Source of the DNA: Acidobacteriota bacterium
Lineage (GTDB): Bacteria; Acidobacteriota; Blastocatellia; Pyrinomonadales; Pyrinomonadaceae
Assembly (NCBI GenBank): GCA_003385635.1
Contig: QQUY01000001.1
Coordinates: 1,403,001 to 1,467,000, forward strand
Direction of reading: 5' to 3'
Length of the DNA: 64,000 bases
The translations under genes were made by a program, and so were the position numbers. Positions 8,856 to 17,975 of this stretch are shown in pieces. The notes beneath the pieces are model-generated. The model saw only the letters and a list, made by a program, of their open reading frames with translations. It was not told the DNA's origin and did no database searches. Position 1 is the stretch's first letter. Every line of letters starts with the position of its first letter.

Positions 8856-9434
8856 TCACACAACCTCTATGGGAGTGCTCTCGAGCTTCATTCGAAGCTG
8901 TTTAAGTGCAGTGTACATACGGCTTTTGACCGTGCTGAGCGGAACGTCCATCTCTTCGGAGATCTCCTGAAACGTCATTTCCCGAAACTCCTTCATAAGC
9001 ACGATCTCTTTCAGGTCCGGCGGCAGAGCATTGACCGCCGTTCTTACAGCCTCAAGCCTTTCTTTCTTTTCCGAGACATGTGACGGGCACTCACGAATCG
9101 GAGCGACGAAGATCTTGATCTCTTCCGGATCGCTGTCGTCGATCAGATTCTCCGAGAGCCGTTTGTCCTTTCGCTTCCGGCTCAAACACTGGTTTACCGC
9201 GATCCTGTGAAGCCACGACGAGACTTTCGCTTCGCCGCGAAACCTCTCAAGATTGCGGTACGCCGCGATAAACGTCTCCTGCGCGGCGTCTTTCGCCTCG
9301 TCCTCCCGTTTCAGGATTCCAAGGCACAGGGCAAAGATCTTCCGGTGCCATCGCGTAACGATCTCACCGAACGCGTCCGGGTCCCGGTCCACCGCCAGCC
9401 TGACCAGTTGCTCATCCGTAAGATCACTCACCAT
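8856..9434 (-). CDS. RNA polymerase ECF sigma factor (sigma-70 family)
   Basis: 192 residues, standard for ECF sigma factors. Region 2 includes WHRKIFALCLGILKREDEA and DAAQETFIAAYRNLERFRGE (core binding and -10 recognition). Region 4 is LPPDLKEIVLMKEF then MTFQEISEEMDVPLSTVKSR, the -35 helix-turn-helix. The linker contains a moderately long acidic stretch. An ATG at 9434 is preferred to TTG at 9440. It leads the operon with the anti-sigma and CpxP-like genes and probably autoregulates it; no promoter could be assigned. Confidence 0.92.
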   Translation of the reverse strand: MVSDLTDEQLVRLAVDRDPDAFGEIVTRWHRKIFALCLGILKREDEAKDAAQETFIAAYRNLERFRGEAKVSSWLHRIAVNQCLSRKRKDKRLSENLIDDSDPEEIKIFVAPIRECPSHVSEKKERLEAVRTAVNALPPDLKEIVLMKEFREMTFQEISEEMDVPLSTVKSRMYTALKQLRMKLESTPIEVV

Positions 9435-9616
9435 AAACAAGCCTTAACTTGTCAGAATACTACAAATAGCGCCGCGTCCGGACACAGACAGCGACAACAA
9501 TGCTTTTGACGCCGGAGGCGGTCAAATGGACGAAAGAATACTGTTTCTGGGGAGTAGGCAGAAAAGCCTCTCAGGTCGTGGGAATCGATATGATCTCCGA
9601 TTGCCTCGAACCTGCG

Positions 9617-10429
9617 TCAGCGCCTGGTTCCGAGAAGAAGGTGGCGGGAGAGCCGCTTTTCCTTTGCTAACCTTGCTGCGACATCAAGAAACTCCTGTTG
9701 GCCGTAGTATGTTTCGTCGCCTTCGATCCTTCGCAGTTCCGACTCGTTCTCTTCTCTCGCCCGCCGCCACCTAGCTGCGATGCGGGCCATATTGCCGGTA
9801 AGATCCTGAACGGGCTCTACCTCGAAGCCCGCGGAGTCCAGGAGGCTCTTGTCAACTTCAGGTGGGACAAAGATAAAGAACCCGATCGAACTCCGCACAC
9901 GCATCTCCTGATCGGTGATCGGGCCGGTGACAACTATCGGGTCAGTTATCACGATTCTTCCTCCTGGTTTGAGGATGCGCTTCCATTCTGCAAACACCGC
10001 GCTTCGGTCGGGCAGGTGATTCACGGCGTCGATGCAGATTAGCCCGTCGAAACTTCCGTCCTCAAAATCGAGCGCCGTTTTTCCTTCTACAGTGCGAAAC
10101 GTAGCTTTCTGAGAGATTCCGGCGGATTCTGCGCGGGAACGCGCTTCGTCGATCGCTTTCGGATTGATGTCGATCCCTACAGCACGGCAACCCGTCTTCC
10201 CTACGATTCGTGTCGTAGGGCCTCCCGAACCGCAGGCCACATCAAGCAGGAGATCTGAGTCTCCAAGTGATAGCCACTCGATAAAGCGATCCTGTTCGTC
10301 CGCCGTCTGCCAGCCGTTCTGGCCGTAATCCTCTCCGAAAACCCGGGCACGGATTCGTGAATAGAGATCTGTGGCAAACGACGTATACTGCGCATCGTAA
10401 TGTGCCAGCACCTTCTTCTTCTCAGCCAT
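9617..10429 (-). CDS. Class I SAM-dependent methyltransferase
   Basis: About 270 residues from the ATG at 10429 (MAEKKKVLAHYD); an upstream extension to 10546 has no domain content. The Rossmann SAM site is LLLDVACGSGGPTTRIV (motif I), with the acidic end of strand 2 in AVGIDINPKAI and motif IV near GLICIDAVNHLPDR. The motifs suit small-molecule methyltransferases of the UbiE/sarcosine-methyltransferase-like group, but substrate cannot be inferred. It stands alone, reverse strand, with tRNA-Lys immediately upstream. Confidence 0.82.
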   Translation of the reverse strand: MAEKKKVLAHYDAQYTSFATDLYSRIRARVFGEDYGQNGWQTADEQDRFIEWLSLGDSDLLLDVACGSGGPTTRIVGKTGCRAVGIDINPKAIDEARSRAESAGISQKATFRTVEGKTALDFEDGSFDGLICIDAVNHLPDRSAVFAEWKRILKPGGRIVITDPIVVTGPITDQEMRVRSSIGFFIFVPPEVDKSLLDSAGFEVEPVQDLTGNMARIAARWRRAREENESELRRIEGDETYYGQQEFLDVAARLAKEKRLSRHLLLGTRR

Positions 10430-10556
10430 AACTTCTCGCCAGGTCAAACAGACAGGTTGTCCCGGAGGAATCACTTTCAACGGACGGGGTAATCCTACAC
10501 CGAGCGTCAAGCAAGAGGACCTGAAGATCAACTGGAAAGGGAGCAAAGGAGGGAAA

Positions 10557-10632
10557 TGGTAGGCCGTGCAGGGATCGAACCTGCGACCCGCGGATTAAGA
10601 GTCCGCTGCTCTACCAACTGAGCTAACGACCC
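10557..10632 (-). tRNA. tRNA-Lys (anticodon CTT)
   Basis: A 76-base cloverleaf on the reverse strand. The acceptor arm GGGTCGT pairs with ACGGCCT, the D arm contains AGCTCAGTTGGTAGAGC, the anticodon loop is CTCTTAA between GCGGA and TCCGC, and the T arm is GCAGGTTCGATCCCTGC. The terminal CCA is encoded. Confidence 0.96.
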
Positions 10633-10776
10633 ACAACTTTTGCAAAGACAGAGGATTATACCAACCGTAATTTCGAAAGTCCAAGTCCATTGGCCGCGGG
10701 TTCCTTCCTTTTCGCGGCTGTGAAAAATGTTAAACTCTAACCTTCCGGCGGCGGTCCAGTCAGCCGGTCATCAGCA

Positions 10777-12366
10777 ATGAAAGAATGTGCCAAATGCGGA
10801 CTCTGCTTTGAGGATGAGGCGGAATTGTGCCCTGAGGACGAGATGAAGATCCGCATAAGCCTGCCCGGACCCCAGCTTCTTTCGGGCAGGTATCATCTTA
10901 CCCGACGCATCGGAAAAGGTGCCATGGGCCAGGTGTATCTGGCCAGGGATACAAACCTCGGTACCCGGGAAGTGGCAGTAAAGACGGTCCGGCAGGACAT
11001 CCTTTCCAGCGAGGACCTTCAGGAAGGCGAGGCGATAGCGCGGTTCGAGCGAGAAGCGATGTCCGCTGCCTCGGTCCGGCACCCCAATGTAGTCGACGTT
11101 ACGGATTTCGGAGAGACCGAGGACGGGGTGTTCTTCCTCGTGATGGAGTATGTTGAAGGCGAGACGCTTCACAGACTGCTCCGCAGGGAAGGAACGCTCT
11201 CGATCAAGCGTGCTGTGAGCATTCTCAGGCAGATCGCGGACGGAGTAGGCGCAGCACACGAAAGGGGAATTCTCCACAGAGACCTTAAACCCGCCAACAT
11301 CTTCATAATGAGCCGCGGCCGCAACAAAGACGGCTTTGTGAAGGTCGGCGACTTTGGGCTCGCCAAGATCGTCAATCAGACCGCGACCGACATAAGTGCG
11401 AGAAACGCGCCGGCATCAAGAGGGATCATAGGGACGCCTGAATTCATGTCGCCCGAGCAGATGCAGCCCGAACTTGGCGTTGATGCACGGACGGATGTCT
11501 ATGCGCTCGGGACGATCGCCTACCTAATGATCGGAGGGCGAACTCCTTTTACCGGGGACATGATGGAGCTCGTGATGCAGAAAGTAATCCACGATCCACC
11601 GCCCCTTTCGGAGCTGCGCTCTGATCTTCCAAAGGAAGTCGAGAGCGTCATAATGAGCGCTCTTGCAAAAGATCCGGCCCGGAGGCCCGCAACGGTCGAG
11701 GATTGGATGGAGGCGCTGGAAGGGACTGTCGACAAAGCAGGCGGACGTCAACAGGCGGGCACATTCAAACTTACGATCCTCGCGCCTCAGGGCGCCGAGG
11801 TCTACGTGGACGATGAACGTAAGGGAAGTATTGGCAATTCGGGCCGCCTTATCCTTTCCACGGTTCCCGCCGGTCAACACATTCTTAGAGTATCGAAGTC
11901 CGGGTTGCGCGACGACGAACGAGTCATAGAAATACGCGAGGAGGGCGAGGAGCAGGTCATCCAGGCCCAACTACGACCGAAACGGACCGAATCATCAAGT
12001 AAACCTTCACCCTCCCAGGGATCCAGCAGCAGCGGTGCTCCCGGTTCGCTAATGCCGGGGATCGTCGCCTGCCGGAAATGCGGCTCAAGGTTTGCCCAGG
12101 GAGTCCAGTTTTGCGGGCGATGCGGCAACAGGGAATTCGATCTGGTGTCGAAAGGCGATGCGGGCGGCGCTTGTCCCAGGTGCGGTTCGCCGCTTCATCA
12201 GAACGCAAAGTTCTGCGGCCGCTGTGGATTGAGTTTTTCGGAGGTCCAGGTCTCAGTTCCGGTCAGCAATCCGTCTGTTGCGCCCGAGAACGTCTGCGGA
12301 AGATGCAATTCAAGGTTTCCCCTCAACGTAAAGTTCTGCGGAAGGTGCGGTACTTCACTGGGCTAG
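10777..12366 (+). CDS. Ser/Thr protein kinase with PEGA domain and zinc ribbons
   Basis: 529 residues. A Cys-rich start (CAKCGLCFEDEAELCPED) is followed by a Hanks-type kinase: glycine loop GKGAMGQV (about residue 46), Lys in VAVKT, catalytic loop HRDLKPANI (about 166), DFGLAK (about 191) and GTPEFMSPEQ. All key residues are present, so it should be active. After the kinase comes a PEGA-like beta domain (about 330-395; EVYVDDERKG), a Ser/Pro linker, and three short zinc ribbons with CxxC pairs (such as CGRCNSRF and FCGRCGT) at about residues 432-526. There is no transmembrane helix, so it is probably cytosolic. It is the first of four forward genes sharing the Cys module. Confidence 0.92.
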   Translation: MKECAKCGLCFEDEAELCPEDEMKIRISLPGPQLLSGRYHLTRRIGKGAMGQVYLARDTNLGTREVAVKTVRQDILSSEDLQEGEAIARFEREAMSAASVRHPNVVDVTDFGETEDGVFFLVMEYVEGETLHRLLRREGTLSIKRAVSILRQIADGVGAAHERGILHRDLKPANIFIMSRGRNKDGFVKVGDFGLAKIVNQTATDISARNAPASRGIIGTPEFMSPEQMQPELGVDARTDVYALGTIAYLMIGGRTPFTGDMMELVMQKVIHDPPPLSELRSDLPKEVESVIMSALAKDPARRPATVEDWMEALEGTVDKAGGRQQAGTFKLTILAPQGAEVYVDDERKGSIGNSGRLILSTVPAGQHILRVSKSGLRDDERVIEIREEGEEQVIQAQLRPKRTESSSKPSPSQGSSSSGAPGSLMPGIVACRKCGSRFAQGVQFCGRCGNREFDLVSKGDAGGACPRCGSPLHQNAKFCGRCGLSFSEVQVSVPVSNPSVAPENVCGRCNSRFPLNVKFCGRCGTSLG

Positions 12367-12503
12367 CTGCAGGTCTCTCCCGTTTTGAATCCTGCGCGCT
12401 TTCATCTAGAATCTAGGTGCCTTCTTAGAGGGGCCGGTCCCCCGCCTGTGCGGCCGTTTCTTAACGGTTGCTTCAGCATCGATCTCAGCGATTTTTCCCC
12501 TGT

Positions 12504-13445
12504 ATGAAGATCTGTCCAAAGTGCGGCGCGACATACGACGACGAAACGCTCAATTTCTGTCTTGAAGATGGAACGGTGCTGAATCGCGCCGAAAGCACAG
12601 CCAGGCAGGAGCCGCCTCCGACCGTAATGGTGTCGGAGCCCGTACAGACGAATCTTCAAAGCCCTGCCCCGAACACATCGCCCGAACCTAGAGGAATCGT
12701 ACCCAATCAGTATTCGATGGAGCCCAGGAAGTCACGCGCGTGGATCTGGGTGCTCGTCGCTTTGTTTGCGGTCGTAGTGGTTTGCGGCGGCGGCTTCGCC
12801 GGACTTGTTGCTATCGGAGCCCTCAGCGATCAGGATGACGACCCTCCGACGATGGAGGACGCCCTGACGTCGGATTCACCTGTTGAAGAAAACGGTTCAC
12901 GCACTATCGTAAATCGCGAGAGCATGGCTACGTGGCCGAGGGCGCTTGAGAAGTTCGAAGGGCTGGATGTTGATTTTCGCGACGGCGAGCTTATAGTCAA
13001 TACCAAGAAAGGTTTTTACTACGTTATCTCTACCGGCGAAGGATTCAGGACGTCGGACAGCACCGTCAGTCTGAAGGTCCGTAACCCCTCGGGAGCGGCA
13101 ACTGCATTCGGATACGGCATCGTGATGCATTCTGATCCGGAGCAGGTCCTGAAACGCGACTATGCGTTCCTTATCCGAGCTGACAACGGAAGGTACAGGA
13201 TCGTCGAGCACGTGAACCAGAAGGAGACCGATATCGTAGGCTGGAAAGTGTCTGATTCGATCAAGAAAGGAAGCGCGACCAATGAGCTGGAGGTGCGGGC
13301 CGAAGAAGACAAACTCCATTTCTACATCAACGGGGACTTTGTCCGAACCGTTACCGATTACTCTGATTTTGACGGCGGGGTGGCGGGGATCTATACAAGC
13401 GACGACGTCAAGATAGCGTTCTCAGATCTTACCCTTAAACGGTAA
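12504..13445 (+). CDS. Zinc-ribbon membrane protein with lectin/DUF1080-like C-terminal domain
   Basis: 313 residues from the ATG at 12504. The first 25 residues form a Cys module (CPKCGATYDDETLNFCLEDG), then a Pro-rich linker with PPPTVMV, one transmembrane helix (WIWVLVALFAVVVVCGGGF, about residues 79-97), an acidic linker and a beta-rich domain (about 150-313). Segments such as YAFLIRADNGRYRIVEH and LHFYINGDFVRTV resemble concanavalin-like/DUF1080 domains that bind glycans, but no catalytic residues are identifiable. The topology suggests an outward-facing sensor and a cytosolic zinc module next to kinases. Function is inferred from context only. Confidence 0.75.
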   Translation: MKICPKCGATYDDETLNFCLEDGTVLNRAESTARQEPPPTVMVSEPVQTNLQSPAPNTSPEPRGIVPNQYSMEPRKSRAWIWVLVALFAVVVVCGGGFAGLVAIGALSDQDDDPPTMEDALTSDSPVEENGSRTIVNRESMATWPRALEKFEGLDVDFRDGELIVNTKKGFYYVISTGEGFRTSDSTVSLKVRNPSGAATAFGYGIVMHSDPEQVLKRDYAFLIRADNGRYRIVEHVNQKETDIVGWKVSDSIKKGSATNELEVRAEEDKLHFYINGDFVRTVTDYSDFDGGVAGIYTSDDVKIAFSDLTLKR

Positions 13446-13457
13446 CCTTCGCCGAAT

Positions 13458-13973
13458 ATGAAACATTGCCCGCGTTGCAATCAGCGTTACGAAGACGAGA
13501 ACCTCAACTTCTGTCTCAATGACGGCGAACTGCTCGTTGAGTTCGAGACGTCGGATGCTCCACCGACGCTGTATATGGATTCGCCGCGCAAGACCAAGGA
13601 GAACTGGCCTGAGGTGGATTCCGGCCAACAGGCGGACAATCAGCAGATCTACGCCACCCGCCAACCCCAGCAAATGTACCAGCCCCCGGGAGGTCCCGCA
13701 GCCCAATACGCCGCAGGGACAGACAACTCTCTGCCAACGATCTCGCTCGTACTTGGCATTACGTCGTGGGTTCTTATCTGCTGTTACCTGGGAATTCCTC
13801 TGGGAGCGGCGGCGGTTATTACGGGTTACATAGGTTATTCCAGGACCGGACAGAATCCTGAAGCGTATGGAGGCGGTTCAATGGCAATCGTCGGGATGGT
13901 GCTTGGGGGAGTGAGTTTCTTTCTCACGATTCTCTTGTTCATTTTCGGTGCGATCGGGGGAATGATCGGCTGA
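13458..13973 (+). CDS. Zinc-ribbon DUF4190-type membrane protein
   Basis: 171 residues. It opens with CPRCNQRYEDENLNFCLNDG, nearly the same Cys module as the preceding gene, followed by APPTLYM and a Gln/Pro-rich linker. Two hydrophobic hairpins follow (SLVLGITSWVLICCYLG, IPLGAAAVITGYIGY and MAIVGMVLGGVSFFLTILLF), matching the small DUF4190 membrane domain. It begins 12 bases after the previous stop and is surely cotranscribed. The role of DUF4190 is not known; the shared N-terminal module and position suggest it is a partner or substrate of the kinases. Confidence 0.78.
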   Translation: MKHCPRCNQRYEDENLNFCLNDGELLVEFETSDAPPTLYMDSPRKTKENWPEVDSGQQADNQQIYATRQPQQMYQPPGGPAAQYAAGTDNSLPTISLVLGITSWVLICCYLGIPLGAAAVITGYIGYSRTGQNPEAYGGGSMAIVGMVLGGVSFFLTILLFIFGAIGGMIG

Positions 13974-14007
13974 TCGGCTTGAACGCCGATCGTCAACGAC
14001 TCTACGG

Positions 14008-15318
14008 ATGAATGTCACGCTCCGCGTCATCGCGGGACCACATACGGGAAGGATCTTCTCGTTCAGCGAGCACGAGACCTTCCTGATCGGAAGGAGCGAT
14101 GCGGCGCACTTCTGCCTGCCCGAGGACCGTTTTTTTTCCCGTCACCACTGTCTTCTCGAGATAGCACCCCCACAGATCTTCATACGTGATCTTGGCTCAA
14201 CAAACGGAACTTACGTAAACGGTCAGCGGATAGACGCTGTCCATCTTAAATCCGGCGACCGGATCCAGGGCGGCGAGACCATTCTCGAAGTCGAGGTTTC
14301 GGCAGAAACACCGCCTACCGAGGATTTCGGGTTGGACGCGGATACATCGACTCAGCCTTCCATCATCACCGTCGAATGCCTGAATTGTGGAGTTTTGGCG
14401 GAAGCATCTGCATCGAGACCGGATTCAAAGCTGTCCTTCCTGTGCGAGAACTGCAGGGAAAAGCTACGAAAGAACCCCCAGCCGATTCCGAACTACCAGA
14501 TGATAAGGGTCCTTGGACAAGGTGGAATGGGAAGCGTGATGCTGGCTCGGGCCGTAGCGGACGGAAGAGTTGTCGCGATCAAGACACTGCTCCCGGAGGT
14601 CGCTGTCAGCGAACAATCGTTAAAAAGGTTCTCGCGCGAAATAGAGGTTTCCGCGAGCCTTCAGCATCCGTATATCGTCGGTTATATCGACCACGGGACG
14701 CACAACGGGATAGTCTATCTCGTCACCGAGTTCATAAACGGATTTGACGCCGCGAAACTCGCGAAACAGAGAGGCGGTCGCCTGCCGTATCCCGAGGTCG
14801 TGCAGATCATTTCGCAGACGCTCGATGCGCTCGATTTCGCTCATAATCTGGGATTCGTGCACCGCGATATCAAGGAGCAAAACATCCTCGTTCAGGGTGA
14901 ATTCCCTAAGTACGAAGCAAAACTCACTGATTTCGGTCTGGCCAAGAGCTACAAGCAAAGCGGAATGAGCGGCGTGACGATGGTCGGCGATGTCGCAGGG
15001 ACCATTGCGTATATGCCCCCCGAGCAGGTCAGGGACTTTAAGGAAGTCCGGCCGCCTTCCGATATCTACGCAACGGGTATGACTGCCTACTCCCTTTTGA
15101 CGGGAGCGCACGCGCTTGATATCAGACCGAAGGCCGGTATCTCTGAAACTGTTAAAGCGATATTTGAGAAGCCCCTGATCCCGATAGCCAGTCGCGCTCC
15201 GGAAGTTCCTGCAAACATCGCAGGCGTTATCGAAAGAGCGCTATCCAAGGAAGTTGACCACCGATGGAGGTCGGCCGGCGCCATGCGGGAAGCTCTGCTG
15301 AATGCATCTGGGCAATGA
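14008..15318 (+). CDS. FHA-domain Ser/Thr protein kinase
   Basis: 436 residues. An N-terminal FHA domain (about 1-95) has the phosphothreonine-binding residues: FLIGRSDAAHF, FFSRHHCLLEI and RDLGSTNGTYVNG. A short zinc finger follows (CLNCGVLAE and FLCENCREKL, about 125-152), then a full Hanks kinase: GQGGMGSVMLAR (about 170), VVAIKTL, VHRDIKEQNIL and DFGLAKSY, ending GTIAYMPPEQ. It has no transmembrane helix. The FHA domain would bind phosphorylated partners, possibly the kinase encoded at the start of this cluster. Spacing from the DUF4190 gene is 34 bases. Confidence 0.93.
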   Translation: MNVTLRVIAGPHTGRIFSFSEHETFLIGRSDAAHFCLPEDRFFSRHHCLLEIAPPQIFIRDLGSTNGTYVNGQRIDAVHLKSGDRIQGGETILEVEVSAETPPTEDFGLDADTSTQPSIITVECLNCGVLAEASASRPDSKLSFLCENCREKLRKNPQPIPNYQMIRVLGQGGMGSVMLARAVADGRVVAIKTLLPEVAVSEQSLKRFSREIEVSASLQHPYIVGYIDHGTHNGIVYLVTEFINGFDAAKLAKQRGGRLPYPEVVQIISQTLDALDFAHNLGFVHRDIKEQNILVQGEFPKYEAKLTDFGLAKSYKQSGMSGVTMVGDVAGTIAYMPPEQVRDFKEVRPPSDIYATGMTAYSLLTGAHALDIRPKAGISETVKAIFEKPLIPIASRAPEVPANIAGVIERALSKEVDHRWRSAGAMREALLNASGQ

Positions 15319-15723
15319 TCAGGGAGTCAGGTATCAAGTGTCAGGGATCAGGGACCAAGGACCAAGGATCAAGGATCAGTGGAATAGTACCGGGAGTGGT
15401 AGCGACCGTTCTTCCAGCTACAAGTCATCGCTACCGGGAGCGGTAGCGACAGGCCCAATCTGAACCCGGAGCGCCAGCGACGGGCATAACAAGAGCTGGA
15501 AACAGATGTTTTAAGCTAGCCTTGATGACAGTCCAAAGCGTTTCCGTCGATCAAAATCTCGAGCTACGATTCCCGAACGCTACCGATCTCAAATTCGACT
15601 GACTTGATCTGCGTTCATTCTCGTCACCGATCAGGGGTTAGTAGCGGGAGCGGTAGCGACCGTTCTTTCAGCTACAGGTCATCGCTACCGCTTTCGGTAC
15701 TGAGGAAGATCAATAACAGACGG
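15319..15723. repeat. Repeat-rich gap with GGTAGCGAC palindromes
   Basis: About 400 bases with no gene. It starts with a GATCAGGGA/CCAAGGA short-period tract (about 15318-15382). Two copies of a palindromic element follow at about 15390-15449 and 15643-15702, each with GGTAGCGACCGTTCTT, CAGCTAC and TCATCGCTACCG, able to fold as GGTAGCGA/TCGCTACC. A related copy lies near 47370-47390. Confidence 0.65.
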
Positions 15724-17877
15724 TCACTGGACGCTTATGCTCGAAGGTAGCGGCGTATCACCGTTTGCCCCGAATTCGACAGCCTGGAAACCGCTTGTCG
15801 ATCCTAGGATGTACCAGGTCTTGTCCGAGGGTCGCCAAACGGCAGGATCGGTCGATCCATCGCCATCATAGTCGCCGGGCGAAGGCACATCGCCGGATGC
15901 TCCCCAGGGAAAAGCGAAGAAAGAAGAGTCCTCACTTCTGACCACATACCACGATGAGTCGGAAGGCCTGAAGAAGGCTACGTCGGCCTTTCCATCCCCC
16001 GTCCAGTCTCCGATCGCCGTACGGTCTCCAGCCGATCCGAATTGGTATCCGATCGCACCGTCCGTCGAGCGAAGCTGCCAGAATTGGTTCTCCGAAGACC
16101 TGTAGATCGCCACGTCATCCAAACCGTCGCCGTCGAAATCGGCCACCGTAGGCTGGTCGCCGGCGACACCGAACGGAATGACCTGTAGCTGTGAATCAGA
16201 AGAACGGAGAATGAACCAGGTGCCGGAACCGGGTCGGAAAACTGCAGGATCTGCGGTTCCGTCGCCGTCAAAGTCACCCGGAGCTGGAACGTCGCCAGCT
16301 GTTCCGAACGGAAACGCGAAGAATGAATCGTCCTCGCTTCGAAGTACGAACCACTCCGAACTTGCGGGCCGGAAGAAGGCGACGTCCGCCTTGCCGTCGC
16401 CGGTGTAGTCCGCCACCACCGGGATGTCGTCCGAATTGCCAAACGCCATTCCGCGCGTTCCCTGATCGGAGGAATTTAGTATCCACCACTGCGATGCTGA
16501 ACCTTCGGCACCTGCCAACCCGGATGCGTTCGGCCTGAAGACCGATACATCCGTTTTTGAGTCGCCGTCAAAGTCAAATACTGCTCGCGCTCCCGATTGA
16601 GTGGTAAGCACTCCCTTCGCAAGTTCTGCGGTGTAAGCCAGCGCGAGTTTTACGAACGGCACGGAGTTCTCCGCGTGGTTCTCACTTAGCTCGATAGTAT
16701 CGTCCACTGTGTGGATCTCAGGATTGCTCGTTCTAATCTGGCCGGGAATCTCAGGGTCCGGCGTAATTATGCCTTCGTGCGGAAAGGACGCCACGAATCC
16801 TTCACGATGCCAGCTCGCATGGTCAGAACAGCCATAGTTGCATGTATCTTCGTCGTAGATTGACCCAGGCAGGTATTCATCGACAAGATCTTTCAGAAAT
16901 TGGTTTTGCTCAGAGTTTGTAAAGTCTGTAATGAACACAAAGTCCGTGCCAGGATCTGCCGTGAAATTTGTCATATCAAGCTGAAGCACCCCAACTACGT
17001 TTCGGTTTTCAGCTAAGTAATTCTGAGCAATGTCTTGAGAACCTCTCAATCCGACCTCTTCCGCAGCATAGGCCATGAATTGAACGGTCTTCTTTGGCCT
17101 GAAGCCGGATTCAACGATCACGCGGATCGCTTCCGTGAGACTCGCTATACCTGACGCGTTGTCGTCCGCACCGGGCGCTGCCAGAGTAGAACCGAACCGG
17201 TTAATGGAATCCTGGTGTCCTCCGAGTATCACAAGCTCGTCGGGGGATTCTGTGCCCTCGATCGTCAGGATCACCGAGGGCTGAGGAGTTGTCGCCTGCG
17301 GGTGCTCGTAAAAACTTACCGAAATGTCCTCACGGCCCGCGGCCAAGGTAGACCACCTGAAATTGATGTAGTTTGCGGATAGCTGGCCGTCGTCCGAATT
17401 GTGGCGCCGCGTTTCATACGAGGACAGATCAAGGATCATCTGTCGTATCGGCATCTCTTCTGTCGCTGCGACCATTGCAGTCGCCGTGCTCTGATTGTCG
17501 ATGGTATAGGTGACCTGTCCGACGCTGCTTTCAGGCGAGGCCAACAGGGCTGATCTCAGTGCCTCGTTGAAGGTGTCGTGGGCCATGAAGCCCCCGCACT
17601 TGTGATGATGCTTGTGCATCAACGACGAGAGGATCTCAAGGTCATTGACCCGTGTCTTCACGACCGCGATGCCGTTTCTCTCGTCCAGCCGGGTCATCCG
17701 CAGTCCTTTCAATGCGCGCTCGCCCGAAGAAAGAACCTGTTCCATCTCGGAAGCCTCGATCGTGATCCATACATCGTTCTTCTCGGCCTTGAGCGCGGAA
17801 TCGCCGCTAACACCGGAAAATACTACAGCGAATAAGGCCGCAAATGCGAAAACGGCAATCTTCCTTAAAATGCTCAT
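15724..17877 (-). CDS. Secreted M28 aminopeptidase with six FG-GAP/VCBS-like repeats
   Basis: About 717 residues from the ATG at 17877, which begins a clear signal peptide (MSILRKIAVFAFAALFAVVF). The catalytic domain is like the Vibrio secreted leucine aminopeptidase (M28): zinc ligands in GGHQDS, GADDNASG, YAAEEVG, QLDMTNF and SFPHEG, plus the disulfide-type motif CNYGCSDHASW. The C-terminal third is six repeats of about 47 residues, each with a calcium-binding DxDGDGxxD core and FRPxxxxWxxLRS; these resemble FG-GAP/VCBS propeller blades. It would be exported and remove N-terminal amino acids. It stands alone on the reverse strand. Confidence 0.92.
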   Translation of the reverse strand: MSILRKIAVFAFAALFAVVFSGVSGDSALKAEKNDVWITIEASEMEQVLSSGERALKGLRMTRLDERNGIAVVKTRVNDLEILSSLMHKHHHKCGGFMAHDTFNEALRSALLASPESSVGQVTYTIDNQSTATAMVAATEEMPIRQMILDLSSYETRRHNSDDGQLSANYINFRWSTLAAGREDISVSFYEHPQATTPQPSVILTIEGTESPDELVILGGHQDSINRFGSTLAAPGADDNASGIASLTEAIRVIVESGFRPKKTVQFMAYAAEEVGLRGSQDIAQNYLAENRNVVGVLQLDMTNFTADPGTDFVFITDFTNSEQNQFLKDLVDEYLPGSIYDEDTCNYGCSDHASWHREGFVASFPHEGIITPDPEIPGQIRTSNPEIHTVDDTIELSENHAENSVPFVKLALAYTAELAKGVLTTQSGARAVFDFDGDSKTDVSVFRPNASGLAGAEGSASQWWILNSSDQGTRGMAFGNSDDIPVVADYTGDGKADVAFFRPASSEWFVLRSEDDSFFAFPFGTAGDVPAPGDFDGDGTADPAVFRPGSGTWFILRSSDSQLQVIPFGVAGDQPTVADFDGDGLDDVAIYRSSENQFWQLRSTDGAIGYQFGSAGDRTAIGDWTGDGKADVAFFRPSDSSWYVVRSEDSSFFAFPWGASGDVPSPGDYDGDGSTDPAVWRPSDKTWYILGSTSGFQAVEFGANGDTPLPSSISVQ

Positions 17878-17975
17878 AAATAAATACTTCGATCCCGGCC
17901 GGAGGGTAAGATTGGTTGCGACACCGGCCAACTGTCCAGAGTATTAGAAAACACAAGTGATTACAAGAAATTGAG

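Noticed and set aside
8145..9083. 312-codon forward frame opposite the sigma/anti-sigma genes
   Set aside because: Shadow frame; Ser-rich because the opposite strand is acidic low complexity.
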